Below are positions 4,456 through 6,089 of a stretch of 6,089 nt of DNA, piece after piece. Position 1 is the stretch's first letter; each line of letters starts with the position of its first letter. Under the pieces are notes generated by a model. It was not told where the DNA came from and ran no database searches. It was given only the letters and a program-made list of their open reading frames with translations. The stretch is from positions 1 to 6,089 of the forward strand of contig JAOUIC010000115.1 in assembly GCA_029884275.1 (NCBI GenBank). Reading direction: 5' to 3'. This stretch comes from Gemmatimonadota bacterium. GTDB lineage: Bacteria > Gemmatimonadota > Gemmatimonadetes > Gemmatimonadales > GWC2-71-9. The translations under genes and the position numbers were made by a program.

Positions 4456-6089
4456 TCATTCAGCCGCGGCGGCACGCCGCTGCAGCTCCCAGTAGAGCAG
4501 TGGGACCACCACCATCGTCAGCATCGTGGCCACGATCGCGCCGCTCATCAGCGCCACCGCCAGGCCCTGAAAGATCGGGTCGAGCACCATGACGAGTCCA
4601 CCCACCACCACCGCGAGCGCGGTGAGGACGATGGGCCGGAACCGGACCGCCCCCGCCTCGATCACCGCCTCCGCGAGGGGGACGCCCCGCCGTTCGGCCA
4701 GCTGCACAAAGTCCACCAGCAGGATCGAGTTGCGCACGATGATCCCGGCCAGCGCGATCATCCCGATCATGCTGGTCGCGGTGAAGAAGGCCCCGGTGGC
4801 GGCATGCCCTGGCAGGATGCCGATCAGCGTGAGCGGGATCGGAGCCATGATCACCAGCGGGATGGCGAACGACTCGAACCACCAGACCACCAGCACGTAG
4901 ATCAGGAGCAGCACCGCCGCGAACGCCAAGCCGAGGTCGCGAAACACCTCGATGGTGATCTGCCATTCCCCGTCCCACTTTATCGCAGTCTCATCCAGCC
5001 GGTCAGGCTGGACGGCATTGTAGCGCCGAATCTCCGCGCCCTGCACCCGGACGGTGTCGAGCGCCTGGTTCATGGCCAGGATGGCGTAGACCGGACTCTC
5101 GATCGAGCCGGCGACATCGCCGGTCACGTAGATGACCGGCCTGAGGTCACGGCGGTGCCGTGACGGCTCCCTGAGCGTCGAGTCCACCGTGACGAAACGG
5201 CCCAGCGGCGCGGGGCCTGACATGGTCGGGACCGGCAGCGCCAGGAGCCCCTCGAGGCTGGAGCGATCTGCCAGGGGCAGTCGCGGCACGATGGCCAGGC
5301 CTTCCCGCGCCGTGGGCGACGCCGCGAGACCGACCGGAGCACCGGACTGCGCCAGGTAGACGGTCTGCACCAGCTGGTCCACGCTGACCCCGGCCGACGC
5401 GGCGCGCGCCCGGTCGATCCGGAGCGCCAAGCGGATCTGCGGCGCCTCGACCGTCCAGTCCACGTCGACCACGCCAGGGGTCCGCTCCATGACCTCCTTC
5501 ACCCGGCGGGCCGTTTCCAGGCGGACGCTGTCGCTGCCGGCGTACACCTCCGCCACCAGCGTCGACAGCACCGGCGGACCGGGCGGAATTTCGGCGATCT
5601 TGGCGCTGGCTCCGTACCGCCGCGCGATCGAGTCCACCGCGGGACGAACCGCGACCGCGATATCGTGGCTCTGCCGCGAACGCTCCTCCTTCGGCAGCAG
5701 GTTCACCTGCACGTCGGCCACGTTCGAGCCCCGGCGCATGAAGTAGTGCCGCACCAGGCCGTTAAAGTTGAACGGCGCCGCGGTGCCGGCGTACACCTGG
5801 GTGTGCCGCACCTCCGGCACGGTCCGGAGGTACCCGGCGACCTCCGCGCCGAGCGCGGCGCTGGTCTCGAGTGTCGTGCCTTCCGGCAGGTCGAGGATGA
5901 CCTGAAACTCCGACTTGTTGTCGAATGGCAGCATCTTGACTTCGACCAGCTTCACCGCGAGCAACCCCACTGAGAGCAGCAGCAGGCCGAGCACGCCGCC
6001 GTAGAACCCCCGCCTGAGGGCGGGGCGCTGCATCAGCGCGGTCATCAGCGGGCGATACAGGCGGGCGAAGCGGCCGTTCTCTTCCGGCT
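4456..6089 (-). CDS. RND efflux permease, AcrB/AcrD/AcrF-type (partial, N-terminal half beyond right edge)
   Basis: The frame is open to the right edge and shows 543 residues, about half of a full RND permease (usually 1000-1100). The first visible residues (PEENGRFARLYRPLM) are the linker before TM7, so the ATG at 6045 is internal and not a start. TM7 is about 28-48. It is followed by KMLPFDNKSEFQVILDLPEG, the usual start of the second porter domain, and about 340 residues of periplasmic porter/docking region. Residues about 387-543 hold TM8-TM12 with the family motif GIIVRNSILLVDF (448-460) and the loop AGAVRFRPIVLTAL. Such pumps use the proton gradient with a periplasmic adaptor and an outer-membrane channel. 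The TM4 Asp proton relay lies outside the window, so activity cannot be judged. The 'P.D.KSEFQV' form and the DUF2892 partner suggest a less-studied clade rather than classic AcrB; the substrate is unknown. Confidence 0.96.
   Translation of the reverse strand, partial: PEENGRFARLYRPLMTALMQRPALRRGFYGGVLGLLLLSVGLLAVKLVEVKMLPFDNKSEFQVILDLPEGTTLETSAALGAEVAGYLRTVPEVRHTQVYAGTAAPFNFNGLVRHYFMRRGSNVADVQVNLLPKEERSRQSHDIAVAVRPAVDSIARRYGASAKIAEIPPGPPVLSTLVAEVYAGSDSVRLETARRVKEVMERTPGVVDVDWTVEAPQIRLALRIDRARAASAGVSVDQLVQTVYLAQSGAPVGLAASPTAREGLAIVPRLPLADRSSLEGLLALPVPTMSGPAPLGRFVTVDSTLREPSRHRRDLRPVIYVTGDVAGSIESPVYAILAMNQALDTVRVQGAEIRRYNAVQPDRLDETAIKWDGEWQITIEVFRDLGLAFAAVLLLIYVLVVWWFESFAIPLVIMAPIPLTLIGILPGHAATGAFFTATSMIGMIALAGIIVRNSILLVDFVQLAERRGVPLAEAVIEAGAVRFRPIVLTALAVVVGGLVMVLDPIFQGLAVALMSGAIVATMLTMVVVPLLYWELQRRAAAAE

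Noticed and set aside
4456..6045. RND gene as a complete short permease starting at 6045
   Set aside because: The frame stays open to the window edge and the residues before the Met (FARLYRPL) belong to the normal inter-repeat linker of RND permeases; the protein is cut by the window, not truncated.

Overview
The window is GC-rich (roughly two thirds G+C by eye) bacterial chromosome with dense single-copy genes and no RNA gene, transposase, phage gene or CRISPR array. The base composition, the N-terminal 'ACSDSSGP' style lipoprotein leader, the Asp-box lipoprotein and the type of ParB-like protein resemble what I know from Gemmatimonadota, many of them environmental genomes. That assignment is an inference from style, not a proven placement.

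Layout from left to right. (1) A minus-strand gene with a ParB-type N-terminal domain starts at 304 and runs off the left edge. (2) A divergent intergenic region (305-549) holds an imperfect 53-bp tandem duplication and a strong hairpin. The first repeat copy supplies the ribosome binding site and start codon of the ParB-like gene. (3) A plus-strand lipoprotein (550-1716) has six Asp-box (BNR/YCF48-like) repeats and should form a beta-propeller. (4) A perfect 11-bp hairpin at its stop codon separates it from a convergent minus-strand gene for an exported FKBP-type prolyl isomerase (1753-2439). (5) Behind this lie two more minus-strand exported proteins: a small NTF2/SnoaL-like protein (2530-2985) and an uncharacterised lipoprotein of 301 residues (3149-4054). 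(6) The right end is a minus-strand operon: the C-terminal half of an RND efflux permease (entering from the right edge, stop at 4456), followed 26 nt later by a small YgaP-type DUF2892 membrane protein (4214-4429).

Apart from the ParB-like protein, every gene product is predicted to act in the envelope: two or three lipoproteins, one Sec-exported protein and two inner-membrane proteins. Only the RND-DUF2892 pair looks like a functional unit. The others have their own intergenic gaps, often with hairpins, and are probably independent transcription units.

I found no convincing new multi-gene system. The observations most worth a second look are the tandem repeat that has become the 5' end of a gene, the small hairpin that would hold that gene's Shine-Dalgarno sequence and AUG, and two intergenic hairpins with related arms that may belong to a dispersed repeat family.
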